A DNA stretch of 42,635 nucleotides, taken from NCBI GenBank assembly GCA_919903055.1, contig CAKKSB010000050.1, forward strand, positions 1,975-44,609, read 5' to 3'. This document shows positions 33,200 through 41,445 of this stretch, one piece after another. Every line of letters begins with the position of its first letter. Position 1 is the first letter of the stretch. The notes under the pieces were generated by a model. That model had not been told where the DNA came from and did no database searches. It saw nothing but the letters and a program-made list of their open reading frames with translations. The stretch is from Gammaproteobacteria bacterium. GTDB taxonomy: Bacteria; Pseudomonadota; Gammaproteobacteria; DRLM01. A program made the translations under genes and the position numbers.

Positions 33200-33685
33200 T
33201 TATACCCGGCCTAAAGTTCGCGAAGCTATTCCGTTGGGTGCGTGGCCCTTGGGGCTATAACATGTTTCGTCTTGGGCCGCGCCGCCGCGCAAAATGGCGA
33301 GGGCTTGCTGGGTTTGCCGTTGGTGAATGATCACGATTTTGCCGTTGAGGAGATTTTGTTCCCGGCAGCGCGAGAGTGATTCTTTTATTTTCCGCCAGCG
33401 CGATTCCAGCCCGAGCTGGCCGTCGGGATCGCAGCAGCGGAGATGGGTCACGATGCCGTGCTCATCCGCGGCAAGCCCGCTTTGCGCCAGCCAATCCAAA
33501 TGGATTTGCATGTTGTGCTCCAGCGCTTGCAGGCAATCCTGCTTGGCGGCAGTGGCGGCTTCGACACTCGGCACCGCGCCGCTGGTCAAAGCGGTCCGTT
33601 CGTCCTGGAGGATAGCAGTGAGACGCAGCACGTTTTGGTGCTGGCGTTCGAGTAAGATTTTGAGTTCCCGCGCGGCTGAGTTCAT
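33200..33685 (-). CDS. flgN: FlgN, export chaperone for hook-associated proteins
   Basis: The 161-residue, mostly helical protein fits FlgN by length, position directly after flgM, and the pattern LKILLERQHQNVLRLTAILQDER at its N-terminus, which is typical of the family's coiled first helix. FlgN binds FlgK and FlgL before export. The C-terminal ~35 residues (GGAAQDETCYSPKGHAPNG...) are polar and probably disordered. It begins 12 bases after the flgM stop; no clear ribosome site is seen, so translation may be coupled to flgM. Confidence 0.8.
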   Translation of the reverse strand: MNSAARELKILLERQHQNVLRLTAILQDERTALTSGAVPSVEAATAAKQDCLQALEHNMQIHLDWLAQSGLAADEHGIVTHLRCCDPDGQLGLESRWRKIKESLSRCREQNLLNGKIVIIHQRQTQQALAILRGGAAQDETCYSPKGHAPNGIASRTLGRV

Positions 33686-33697
33686 AAGTGATGGAAA

Positions 33698-34030
33698 TTA
33701 TCTTGTGTTGAGTTCGGTTGACTGACGTGCGCTTTCAAAGCGCAACATTTTTTCCGCGACCCGCGCCGAATTGAATTCATAGTGCCCGGCGTTGAGCGCT
33801 TGACGGACGTTATCGACCCGGGCGAGATCCATTACCGGTTGCGTCGCGATCATGGTGCCCAGCTTGTGCAGTTGCGATGCGGTATCGGTCAAGGTCACGG
33901 TGTCCGTGGTTTGACTTTGTCCCGTCTGCTTTTGCGCGGCGGTGGGTTCGGTGCGGCTGGCCTGGCCATGCGAATCGGCTCTGGCGCTCGATAATTGCGC
34001 AGGGGTGTACCTGGTTATTTCGATGGCCAT
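33698..34030 (-). CDS. flgM: FlgM, anti-sigma-28 factor
   Basis: The 110-residue protein holds sigma-28 (FliA) inactive until the hook is complete and FlgM is exported. The N-terminus MAIEITRYTPAQL and the C-terminal helices with VRQALNAGHYEFNSARVAEKMLRFE match the sigma-binding half of FlgM (pattern VA..K..I..G.Y.i....A..ll.fE). The N-terminal half is polar and disordered, as is usual. A sigma-28 promoter lies just upstream (34060-34086), which gives the expected feedback. flgN follows. Confidence 0.88.
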   Translation of the reverse strand: MAIEITRYTPAQLSSARADSHGQASRTEPTAAQKQTGQSQTTDTVTLTDTASQLHKLGTMIATQPVMDLARVDNVRQALNAGHYEFNSARVAEKMLRFESARQSTELNTR

Positions 34031-34059
34031 ACTGCTACCTCTTTCATTGCCTGCTAATA

Positions 34060-34086
34060 CTAACGGCCGTCAATTAACCAGCTTTA
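34060..34086 (-). promoter_or_regulatory. Sigma-28 (FliA) promoter for flgM
   Basis: On the minus strand TAAAGCTG (34086-34079), 11 bases, then GCCGTTAG (34067-34060): 6/8 and 6/8 matches to TAAAGTTT-N11-GCCGATAA. The position, about 30 bases before the flgM start, agrees with known late-class control of flgMN. Confidence 0.75.
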
Positions 34087-34122
34087 GAAAATCGACGCCA
34101 ATTGTTTGACGATTGCCGACGT

Positions 34123-34863
34123 TTACAAAGTCACCTGAACCACGCCCGCCTGAATCACCGTGGCTTCCACCGTGCGTTTAGAAAGCACATTGCGTACCGT
34201 AATGCGATCGCCTTTGCCGCCATCGCTCAAGGCGGTGCCTTGCATGCGCACATCGATGCCGGGAATGGCCGCCATGATTACGATCTGCTGGCCGCGGCGG
34301 ACCAGAGGTGGGGTAGTCAGCACCTGGGGGCTGAGCACTGTGCTCGATGCCAACGGACGTTTGGCCACTTTACCGATAACGTCACCAGGTTCAGTAATAT
34401 AGTCCTGGCCGGCGCCGACTTCACGCAATTCGAGACGAACGTCGTCCGCGCTGATGGGAACCCCGCGCGGCAGAGGACGCTGTGCCACCACCACCTCCCG
34501 GCTGACCTTGACCTCGGCGGAGAGATAGAGAGTCCAGGGTTTTTGTCCTTCGCAATTGACGCCCACCGAGGTATTGCCCGGCAAACGGCTGCCGGGGGGA
34601 AGAAAGGCCCGCAGGGGTTTTTCACAGGCCGTGAGCTGCAGGCGCGGATCGAGTTTGCCGACGGCTATGTCGTGGGACGGAAAATCCTGGCCGATACTCT
34701 CCTTAATATACTGTTCCACCACCGCTTCGATACTGCCGTGGGATTGAGCGGGTTCAGCGCCGGCCCATGTGTCGGTGAATAACATCGGCACGATCAGCGC
34801 GAAGGCCGGCCATTTCCGACGCGGCTTTGACGTAGGGTTGATAAGGCATCGTGGGCTCTTCAT
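34123..34863 (-). CDS. flgA: FlgA, P-ring assembly chaperone
   Basis: The 246-residue periplasmic protein needed for assembly of the FlgI P ring. It has a signal peptide (MLFTDTWAGA region, residues ~18-36), an N-terminal wing (IEAVVEQYIKESIG, PRLQLTACEKPL) and the SAF/ChapFlgA domain (KVSREVVVAQRPLPRGVPI, LVRRGQQIVIMA, DRITVRNVLSKRTVEATVI). Length and the closing V.V.L are normal. It is first in the leftward flgA-flgM-flgN-ycgR series and diverges from cheV, with a sigma-54 type promoter between. Confidence 0.92.
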   Translation of the reverse strand: MKSPRCLINPTSKPRRKWPAFALIVPMLFTDTWAGAEPAQSHGSIEAVVEQYIKESIGQDFPSHDIAVGKLDPRLQLTACEKPLRAFLPPGSRLPGNTSVGVNCEGQKPWTLYLSAEVKVSREVVVAQRPLPRGVPISADDVRLELREVGAGQDYITEPGDVIGKVAKRPLASSTVLSPQVLTTPPLVRRGQQIVIMAAIPGIDVRMQGTALSDGGKGDRITVRNVLSKRTVEATVIQAGVVQVTL

Positions 34864-34910
34864 TACATCTCCGCGCCAGTATTGATCGTCAAATTTATCA
34901 TGGAGTAATA

Positions 34911-34926
34911 AGCAAGGCTTATGCCG
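34911..34926 (-). promoter_or_regulatory. Candidate sigma-54 promoter for flgA
   Basis: On the minus strand the -24 element CGGCA (GG at 34925-34924) and the -12 element TTGCT (GC at 34913-34912) have the required 10 bases between GG and GC. The start site would fall about 40 bases before the flgA ATG. Confidence 0.6.
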
Positions 34927-34935
34927 TTCGATGGC

Positions 34936-34962
34936 TTAAGCTTTATTACCGCTAGCCGATAC
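34936..34962 (+). promoter_or_regulatory. Sigma-28 (FliA) promoter for cheV
   Basis: TTAAGCTT (34936-34943), 11 bases, then GCCGATAC (34955-34962): 6/8 and 7/8 matches to the sigma-28 consensus. It ends about 30 bases before the cheV ATG, and its -35 is about 10 bases from the -24 box of the divergent flgA promoter. Confidence 0.8.
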
Positions 34963-34992
34963 CGGCTTTGGTATTCACAAAGGATAGGCGTC

Positions 34993-35940
34993 ATGGGCGG
35001 TTTACTGGACGGGGTCAATCTCAGAACGCAGCTTGTTGGCCATAACCGTCTGGAACTGCTTCTGTTTTTTTTGGATGGGGAGCAGCGTTACGGCATCAAT
35101 GTTTTTAAAGTTCATGAAGTGATACAGCGTCCGCCCTTGACGCGGATTCCCAATGCGCCGGCGGTGGTGCGCGGTATGGCGACCTTACGCGGCAAAACCA
35201 TTCCGGTATTGGATTTGGGCCTGGCCTTAGGCCAGCCGCCGATCGGTAATGACGGTGCCGGCATCGTGATCGTCACCGAGTACAACCGTACCGTGCAGGG
35301 TTTTCTGGTACGGGCGGTGGACCGCATCGTGAATATCAATTGGGAAAAAGTCGTACCTCCGCCCGATGGCGCCGGGGACGATCATTTCCTGACCGCCATC
35401 GCCCATGTCGACAAGCAAATGGTCGAGATGATCGACGTGGAAAAAGTGCTAAGCAACGCCAGCGGCGCCGAAATAGAAATATCGGAAAAAACCGTAAATG
35501 CCCTGAAAGCCACGCGGCCCGCTCAGCATATCGTGTTGGCGGTGGATGACTCCGCCGTGGCACGTGGCCAGATCAAACGCACTCTCGATCGGGTCGGCGT
35601 GCAGTCGGTACTGGCGCGCGACGGTAAAGAAGCCTACGACTTGCTCAGCGCATGGTTGGAAAAGAAGGATCCGATCCTCCAGCGCTTACTCATGGTGATT
35701 TCCGATATCGAAATGCCGGAGATGGATGGTTATACCTTGACGTCTAAAATTCGCGCCAATGACCGTCTTAAAAATACCTTTGTTATGTTGCACACGTCTT
35801 TGAGCGGTTTGTTCAACCATAATTTGATACGAAAAGTCGATGCCAACGCGTTCGTGCCGAAATTCGATGCCAACGATTTGGCTCAGGCGGTAATCGCGCG
35901 GATAAAGGAAAAAGAAGCGGAGACACTGGGCATTCAGTGA
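34993..35940 (+). CDS. cheV: CheV chemotaxis coupling protein
   Basis: The 315-residue product joins a CheW domain (about 15-165; FLDGEQRYGINVFKVHEVI, RGKTIPVLDLGLALG) to a response-receiver domain (about 180-310). Receiver residues are intact: D185/D186 in AVDDS, phospho-acceptor D238 in ISDIEMPEMDGY, the Thr/Ser of LHTSLSG and K290 in PKFD. CheV couples chemoreceptors to CheA and is tuned by phosphorylation. AGGATAGG precedes ATG 34993; frame-extending ATG 34921 overlaps the promoter and is not used. Confidence 0.94.
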   Translation: MGGLLDGVNLRTQLVGHNRLELLLFFLDGEQRYGINVFKVHEVIQRPPLTRIPNAPAVVRGMATLRGKTIPVLDLGLALGQPPIGNDGAGIVIVTEYNRTVQGFLVRAVDRIVNINWEKVVPPPDGAGDDHFLTAIAHVDKQMVEMIDVEKVLSNASGAEIEISEKTVNALKATRPAQHIVLAVDDSAVARGQIKRTLDRVGVQSVLARDGKEAYDLLSAWLEKKDPILQRLLMVISDIEMPEMDGYTLTSKIRANDRLKNTFVMLHTSLSGLFNHNLIRKVDANAFVPKFDANDLAQAVIARIKEKEAETLGIQ

Positions 35941-36058
35941 GGACAAGCGGTATGCGGCACGGAGTTGTTGCCAAGTTCGAATGTATGCCTTCAGCAGGAC
36001 CGTCTCGATTACCGGCCGTGGTTGCTTGCCGTGGGCGAATGCCGCGGAAAGCGCCGCG

Positions 36059-36889
36059 ATGAGCGCCGATATAAATCCGCAAGAGTACGCCGCCTTCCGT
36101 GATTTTTTAGAGCACGTCAGTGGGATCGTCTTAGGGGAAAACAAGCAATATCTGGTTAATAGCCGTTTGAGGTCTTTGTTGGGCGAACTCGGTATCAAAA
36201 GCGTTGGTGAATTGCTGGGGATGATGGACCGTTCATCCGGCGTGCAACTCCGGCAGCGGGTCATCGATGCCATGACCACCCACGAGACATTGTGGTTTCG
36301 CGATCAATATCCCTTTGAAGCTTTGAAACGCATGATTTTGCCCGAGCTGACGAAAGCCGACTTGCCGACGTTGCGAATATGGTCGGCCGCCTGCGCTTCC
36401 GGTCAGGAACCTTATTCCATCAGCATGATCTGCGAGGAGTTCCGCCTCGAATACCCGCGCCGGCCGCTGGGAACGGTACAAATCCTCGCCACCGACATTT
36501 CACCGACCATTCTGCAGCTGGCGCGCGAGGGCGTGTATGACAGTATCGCTTTGGGGCGCGGCCTCACTCAGGACCGTCGCGAACGCTTCTTCATCACCGA
36601 AAACGACAAGGCGAAAATTAAACCCGCGATGATGCGCCAAGTGACTTTCCGCGAACTCAATTTAATGCAGCCTTTTAAATCGCTCGGCAAATTTCACGTG
36701 ATCTTTTGCCGAAACGTCATGATTTATTTTTCCGATCAGCTCAAGGTCGACATACTCGGCCGCATCGCCGAGGTGTTGGAGCCGAACGGTTATTTGTTCC
36801 TGGGCGGTTCGGAATCGATTACCCGCTATTGCGATCGCTTCGAAGTCTCCCGCGCCCATGGCGGCATGGTGTTCCGCCTCAAATCATAA
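36059..36889 (+). CDS. cheR: CheR chemoreceptor glutamate methyltransferase
   Basis: The 276-residue enzyme methylates glutamates of chemoreceptors with S-adenosylmethionine. The N-terminal helical domain (DFLEHVSGIVLGENKQYLVNSRL) is followed by the methyltransferase fold with WSAACASGQEPYS (about 108-120), ILATDIS and HVIFCRNVMIYF, all diagnostic of CheR. The length is normal. GGAAAG lies upstream of ATG 36059; an ATG at 35981 in frame would add 26 non-conserved residues. It is separated from cheV by 118 bases and probably shares its transcript. Confidence 0.94.
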   Translation: MSADINPQEYAAFRDFLEHVSGIVLGENKQYLVNSRLRSLLGELGIKSVGELLGMMDRSSGVQLRQRVIDAMTTHETLWFRDQYPFEALKRMILPELTKADLPTLRIWSAACASGQEPYSISMICEEFRLEYPRRPLGTVQILATDISPTILQLAREGVYDSIALGRGLTQDRRERFFITENDKAKIKPAMMRQVTFRELNLMQPFKSLGKFHVIFCRNVMIYFSDQLKVDILGRIAEVLEPNGYLFLGGSESITRYCDRFEVSRAHGGMVFRLKS

Positions 36890-36901
36890 GTAATGCCTTC
36901 C

Positions 36902-36970
36902 GTCCGCGCCTCAGCGGACCATGCGGCAAACACCGGCAGAAGTTTGCCGGTCGGCCGCGACAACGGCCGT
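36902..36970. other. Cluster of overlapping inverted repeats between cheR and flgB
   Basis: Four perfect dyads are packed here: GTCCGC/GCGGAC (36902-36907, 36914-36919); GGCAAAC/GTTTGCC (36925-36931, 36942-36948); ACCGGCA/TGCCGGT (36932-36938, 36945-36951); and CGGCCG/CGGCCG (36952-36957, 36964-36969). The second and third share bases, so only one can form at a time. They may end the cheR transcript or bind the enhancer protein of the sigma-54 promoter at 37013. Confidence 0.45.
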
Positions 36971-37012
36971 TAAAACCACTTCATCTTCCCGCGATTCCCC
37001 ATTTACAGGCCA

Positions 37013-37027
37013 TGGCACGCTTGTTGC
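37013..37027 (+). promoter_or_regulatory. Sigma-54 promoter for the flgB operon
   Basis: TGGCACG (37013-37019), CTTG, then TTGC (37024-37027) is a near-perfect -24/-12 element with 10 bases between GG and GC. The start site would be about 37039, and flgB begins at 37067. A FleQ/FlrC-type activator is expected by analogy. Confidence 0.9.
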
Positions 37028-37066
37028 CTTTGTTAACGGCGTGACGGATATCAGTTGGAGAAGACC

Positions 37067-37462
37067 ATGTCATTGAGCCTCGATAAAGCATTCGGTATTT
37101 ACGCGCAGTCGCTGTCGTTGCGCGCGCATCGCGCCGAACTGTTGGCGAACAACATCGCCAACGCCGACACGCCTAACTATAAAGCGGTGGATATCGATTT
37201 CAAAACCGCCTTGGCCAACGCCGGCAGCGGGCAACTGCCGATGGCGACGTCTAATTCACAACACATCCAAACCGTTTCCGGAAATGACGCGCGTTACGAC
37301 GTGCGGTATCGCGTGCCGCTGCAACCGGCCTTGGACGGCAACACCGTCGATACCCAAATCGAACAAGCCGAGTTCTCGCGCAACGCGGTGCAGCATCAAT
37401 CGTCACTGACTTTTCTGAACGGCCGCATCAACGGCATTTTGTTGGCAATCAAAGGGCAGTAA
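37067..37462 (+). CDS. flgB: FlgB, proximal rod protein
   Basis: The 131-residue rod protein has the N-terminal family motif LLANNIANADTPNYKAVDIDF (residues ~24-44) and the C-terminal heptad-like helix. It joins the MS-ring/FliE to the rod and is exported by the flagellar type III system without a signal peptide. GGAGAAG precedes ATG 37067. First gene of the flgBCDEFGHI operon, directly behind the sigma-54 promoter. Confidence 0.94.
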   Translation: MSLSLDKAFGIYAQSLSLRAHRAELLANNIANADTPNYKAVDIDFKTALANAGSGQLPMATSNSQHIQTVSGNDARYDVRYRVPLQPALDGNTVDTQIEQAEFSRNAVQHQSSLTFLNGRINGILLAIKGQ

Positions 37463-37465
37463 ACC

Positions 37466-37882
37466 ATGTCGCTTTTTAAAATATTCGATGTCGCCGGCTC
37501 GGCCATGAGCGCGCAAACCGTACGCCTCAACGTGGTCGCCAGCAACTTGGCGAATGCCGACAACGTCAGCGGCACCGAGCAAGGGGCTTATAAGGCGAAA
37601 CATCCCGTCTTCAAAACGTTGCTCGATTCGGCGCACAACGGTGATAAAAGCTCGGCTGGGGTCGCGGTGTCGGGCATCGTCGAAAGTACGGAGCCGGCGC
37701 AAAAGCGCTACATGCCCCAACATCCCTTGGCGGATACCGAAGGTTATGTCTATCTCCCCAATATCAATCCGATCGAGGAAATGGTCAATATGATCTCCGC
37801 CTCGCGTTCTTATCAAAGCAACGTGGAAGTGATGAACACCTCCAAGGAATTATTGTTGCGCACTCTCGGCCTCGGCCAGTGA
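37466..37882 (+). CDS. flgC: FlgC, proximal rod protein
   Basis: The 138-residue rod protein has FDVAGSAMSAQTVRLNVVAS and NLANADNVSGTE at the N-terminus, and the C-terminal NPIEEMVNMISASRSYQSN-type motif shared by axial proteins. It starts 3 bases after the flgB stop, so translation is probably coupled. Confidence 0.95.
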   Translation: MSLFKIFDVAGSAMSAQTVRLNVVASNLANADNVSGTEQGAYKAKHPVFKTLLDSAHNGDKSSAGVAVSGIVESTEPAQKRYMPQHPLADTEGYVYLPNINPIEEMVNMISASRSYQSNVEVMNTSKELLLRTLGLGQ

Positions 37883-37897
37883 TGAAGAGGTAAAACC

Positions 37898-38569
37898 ATG
37901 ACTACCATCGACAGCAGCCTCATCGACCAACTCGGTCTCGGCGGCAATCAAAGCAGCCGCAAGCCCAGCAACAAACTCGGCCAGGAGGATTTTCTGAAAC
38001 TGATGACGACCCAGCTCAAGAATCAGGATCCGACCAAACCGATGGATAACAGCGCGTTTCTCGGACAAATCGCTCAGTTTTCCTCGGTGACCGGCATTCA
38101 AGAAATGCAGGCTTCGGTCAAGCAGCTGGTGGAAACCTTGTCATCGAATCAAACCATGCAGGCGGCGTCGCTGGTGGGTAAAACCGTGGTGGCTTCCGCC
38201 GACAGCGCGCTTTACGACGGTGAACACGCGATACAGGGCGGCGTGGAATTGACCACCGCGGCGGACAATGTGGTGGTCGGCATCTTCGATCAAAGCGGAC
38301 AACTCGTCAAAAAATTGGAATTGGGCGCGCAAGGCAGCGGCACGGTCTCCTTCAATTGGGACGGCCTCGCGACGGACGGTTCGGCGCTGCCCGCCGGCGC
38401 TTATCGTTTGAAAGCCGAATCCATCGTCGACGGCAAAGCGACGGCGGTGAGTACCTTGGTGGCCGAACCGATTGTGGCGGTGAATATGGCGTCCGGCGGC
38501 AAATCGCTGTCGCTCACGCTCGCCGGCGGATCCGACATCAACATGAGTGATGTCAAACAAATCATGTAA
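37898..38569 (+). CDS. flgD: FlgD, hook scaffold/cap protein
   Basis: The 223-residue hook cap has the N-terminal export region with QEDFLKLMTTQLKNQDPTKP and DNSAFLGQIAQFSSVTGI, then the FlgD Tudor-like/Ig core (GTVSFNWDGLATDGSALPAG). It guides hook subunit polymerisation and is discarded later. GAAGAGG lies just before the ATG, 15 bases after flgC. Confidence 0.95.
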   Translation: MTTIDSSLIDQLGLGGNQSSRKPSNKLGQEDFLKLMTTQLKNQDPTKPMDNSAFLGQIAQFSSVTGIQEMQASVKQLVETLSSNQTMQAASLVGKTVVASADSALYDGEHAIQGGVELTTAADNVVVGIFDQSGQLVKKLELGAQGSGTVSFNWDGLATDGSALPAGAYRLKAESIVDGKATAVSTLVAEPIVAVNMASGGKSLSLTLAGGSDINMSDVKQIM

Positions 38570-38601
38570 TCGCCAATCTTTAATGGTGTAAGGAGTCAAA
38601 C

Positions 38602-39819
38602 ATGCCTTTTCGTATTGCGTTAAGTGGATTGAACGCGGCCTCGGCCGAGTTGCGGGTAGTGGCGAATAACATCGCCAACGTGAGCACCACCGGCTTCAAA
38701 AAATCGCGCACCGAGTTCGCCGATATTTATTCAGTGGCGAGCCTGGGCAACGCCGGTACCGCGATCGGCAGCGGCGTGTCGGTGGCGGCGGTGACACAGC
38801 AGTTCAGTCAAGGCAACATTTCCTTCACCGATAACGGTCTCGATCTCGCGGTGAGCGGCCAGGGCTTCTTCCGCTTGAGCGATCAAGGCAGCACGGTATA
38901 CAGCCGCGCCGGTTCCTTCAGCGTCAATCGCGACGGTTACATCGTCAACCCGCAAAATGCGCGGTTGACCGCTTATCTAGCCGATAGCAACGGTAATGTC
39001 ACCGGCGCGCTGGGCGACCTGCAATTGAATACCTCCGACATTTCGCCGCAAGCGACCACCGAGGTCGGCGTGGGCGTCAATCTGGATGCGACGGCGACGA
39101 TACCGCCGGCTTTCAACGTCAACGATCCGACTACTTACAACAATTCCACGTCATTGACGGTATACGACTCGCTGGGCACGTCGCATTTGTCGGAGATTTT
39201 TTACCGCAAGAGCGCCGCCAATACCTGGGAGACTCATCTGTTCGTCGACGGCAGTGAAGTGACGCCGACCACCGGCGGGACATTGACCTTTAATCCCGAT
39301 GGTACGCAGGCGACACCGGTGGGCGGTCAAATTGCCTATAACACGTTCCCGGTCGCCGGCGCGAATAATTTGGATATCGTTCTTGATTACGCCGCCAGCT
39401 CGCCTTCCACGCAGTTCGGCAGTAAGTTCGGCGTGAACTTCCTCGACCAGAACGGCTTTACCACCGGCCGGCTGAGCGGGCTCGACATCTCCGACACTGG
39501 CATCGTGCAGGCGCGTTTCACCAACGGCCAGTCGCGTACCCTGGGCCAAGTGGCGCTCGCCAACTTCGCCAATCAAGAAGGCTTGCGGCAATTGGGCGAC
39601 ACTACCTGGGCGGAGAGTTTCGATTCGGGTGTCGCGCTGGTCGGCCAGCCCGCCACCGCGAGCTTGGGTTTGATTCAATCGGGCGCTTTGGAGGATTCCA
39701 ACGTCGATCTTACCGAGCAGTTGGTGGCGATGATTACCGCGCAGCGTAATTTCCAGGCCAACTCGCAGGTCATCAGCACGGCCGACACCGTGACTCAGAC
39801 CATCATCAACATTCGTTAA
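38602..39819 (+). CDS. flgE: FlgE, flagellar hook protein
   Basis: The 405-residue hook subunit begins MPFRIALSGLNAASAELRVV with [20 protein letters not shown], the axial-protein N-motif, and ends with LVAMITAQRNFQANSQVIST. The central part (STSLTVYDSLGTSHLSEIFY) is the FlgE D2 domain. AAGGAG precedes ATG 38602. Size and order are standard. Confidence 0.95.
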   Translation: MPFRIALSGLNAASAELRVVANNIANVSTTGFKKSRTEFADIYSVASLGNAGTAIGSGVSVAAVTQQFSQGNISFTDNGLDLAVSGQGFFRLSDQGSTVYSRAGSFSVNRDGYIVNPQNARLTAYLADSNGNVTGALGDLQLNTSDISPQATTEVGVGVNLDATATIPPAFNVNDPTTYNNSTSLTVYDSLGTSHLSEIFYRKSAANTWETHLFVDGSEVTPTTGGTLTFNPDGTQATPVGGQIAYNTFPVAGANNLDIVLDYAASSPSTQFGSKFGVNFLDQNGFTTGRLSGLDISDTGIVQARFTNGQSRTLGQVALANFANQEGLRQLGDTTWAESFDSGVALVGQPATASLGLIQSGALEDSNVDLTEQLVAMITAQRNFQANSQVISTADTVTQTIINIR

Positions 39820-39851
39820 GTGGTCAGCCGAATGACAGCCAGGAGTAATGC

Positions 39852-40592
39852 ATGGATCGGGTAGTTTACGTGGCCATGACCGGCGCCAAGCACACCATGC
39901 GCGCCAATCAGGTCAACACCAATAATCTCGCCAACATTAATACCACCGGCTTTCGCGGCGATCTCGCGGCGTTTCAGAGCAAGCCGATCGAAGGCGCGGG
40001 TTATCCCAGCCGCATTAACTCGGTGACGCAATCCAACGGTGCGGATTTCACGCCGGGTTCCCTGATCACCACCGGCCGCGAATTGGATGTGGCGGTGAAA
40101 GGCGAGGGCTGGATCGCGGTGCAAACCGCCGACGGCGGCGAAGCTTATACCCGCGCCGGTGATTTCACGGTGAACAACGCCGGCATGTTGCTCACGTCGG
40201 CGGGACAACCGGTGCTCGGCAACGGCGGGCCGATCGCAGTACCGCCGTTTTCCAAATTGGAGATCGGCAAGGACGGCACGATTTCGGTGTTGCCCGTAGG
40301 GCAGGCCCCCAGCACCCTGGCGGTGGTGGATCGCATTAAACTGGTCAATCCGCCGCGTGAACAATTGAATAAAACCGCCGAGGGTTTGTTTAAAACCGCC
40401 GACGGCGCAACGCAGGCCGCCGATGCCAAAGTAACGCTGGCGAGCGGCGTATTGGAAACCAGCAATGTCAACGGCGTTTCAGCGTTGGTGAACATGATCG
40501 AATTGTCCCGCCATCTCGAGGTGCAGGTGAAACTCATCAAGCAAGCCGAAGAGAATGACGCGGCGACGGCACAGGTAATGCGCGTCGGTTAA
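39852..40592 (+). CDS. flgF: FlgF, proximal rod protein
   Basis: The 246-residue rod protein starts MDRVVYVAMTGAKHTMRANQ with NNLANINTTGFRGDLAAF, and has the C-terminal ALVNMIELSRHLEVQVKLIK helix. It is slightly longer than flgB/C products and shares its fold with FlgG. CAGGAG lies upstream of the ATG. Confidence 0.94.
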   Translation: MDRVVYVAMTGAKHTMRANQVNTNNLANINTTGFRGDLAAFQSKPIEGAGYPSRINSVTQSNGADFTPGSLITTGRELDVAVKGEGWIAVQTADGGEAYTRAGDFTVNNAGMLLTSAGQPVLGNGGPIAVPPFSKLEIGKDGTISVLPVGQAPSTLAVVDRIKLVNPPREQLNKTAEGLFKTADGATQAADAKVTLASGVLETSNVNGVSALVNMIELSRHLEVQVKLIKQAEENDAATAQVMRVG

Positions 40593-40637
40593 GCGGCGGC
40601 GAATTTTTATTATCAACCCGATTAGAGGAGCGTAACA

Positions 40638-41423
40638 GTGGACCCAGCATTATGGATCGCCAAAACCGGATTGGAAGCGCAGCAGACCAAGATGGCCGTC
40701 GTGTCCAACAATTTGGCCAACGTCAGTACCACCGGTTTCAAACGCAGTTACGCGGCCTTCCAGGATTTGTTGTATCAAAACGTGCGGCAGGTGGGCGGCC
40801 AGACTTCGCAGGACACCCAATTGCCGTCCGGCATGCATATGGGTACCGGTGTACGGGTGGTGGCCACCGAAAAACTGTTCTCGCAAGGCAATATCATGCA
40901 GAGCGAAAATCCGCTGCACGTGGCGATCCAGGGCCGCGGTTTTTATCAGGTGCTGCTGCCTGACGGCACCCAGGGCTATTCCCGCGACGGCGCCTTTCAA
41001 ATGGATTCGCAAGGCCAGTTGGTGACCGCCAGCGGCTATCCGGTGCAACCGGCGATCACCATTCCGGACGGCGCGCAAAGTATCACCATCGGCAATGACG
41101 GCACGGTGAGCGTGCGCCTCGCCGGACAGACTTCACCCACTCAGATAGGCAGTCTGCAACTCGCCGACTTCATCAACACCTCCGGCCTGCAACCCATGGG
41201 CGAGAATTTATACCTCGAATCCGCCGCCAGCGGTTCGCCGCAGACCGGCACGCCCGGCGTCGGCGGTCTCGGCACCACCATTCAAGGTTCTTTGGAAACT
41301 TCCAATGTCAACGTGGTGCAGGAATTGGTGGACATGATCGAAACCCAGCGCGCCTACGAGATGAACTCGAAAGCGGTGGAAGCCAGCGACGGTATGCTGC
41401 GCTTCATCATCAACAATACCTAA
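40638..41423 (+). CDS. flgG: FlgG, distal rod protein
   Basis: The 261-residue distal rod subunit has [42 protein letters not shown], and the end [20 protein letters not shown], all highly conserved. It starts with GTG 40638, preceded by AGAGGAG. Length is the family norm. Confidence 0.96.
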   Translation: MDPALWIAKTGLEAQQTKMAVVSNNLANVSTTGFKRSYAAFQDLLYQNVRQVGGQTSQDTQLPSGMHMGTGVRVVATEKLFSQGNIMQSENPLHVAIQGRGFYQVLLPDGTQGYSRDGAFQMDSQGQLVTASGYPVQPAITIPDGAQSITIGNDGTVSVRLAGQTSPTQIGSLQLADFINTSGLQPMGENLYLESAASGSPQTGTPGVGGLGTTIQGSLETSNVNVVQELVDMIETQRAYEMNSKAVEASDGMLRFIINNT

Positions 41424-41445
41424 GTGACGCGGAGCGGCTAGTGTG

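Noticed and set aside
35950-35985. Sigma-54-like GGCACGGAGTTGTTGCC before cheR
   Set aside because: The GG-to-GC spacing is 12 bases instead of 10, which sigma-54 does not tolerate.
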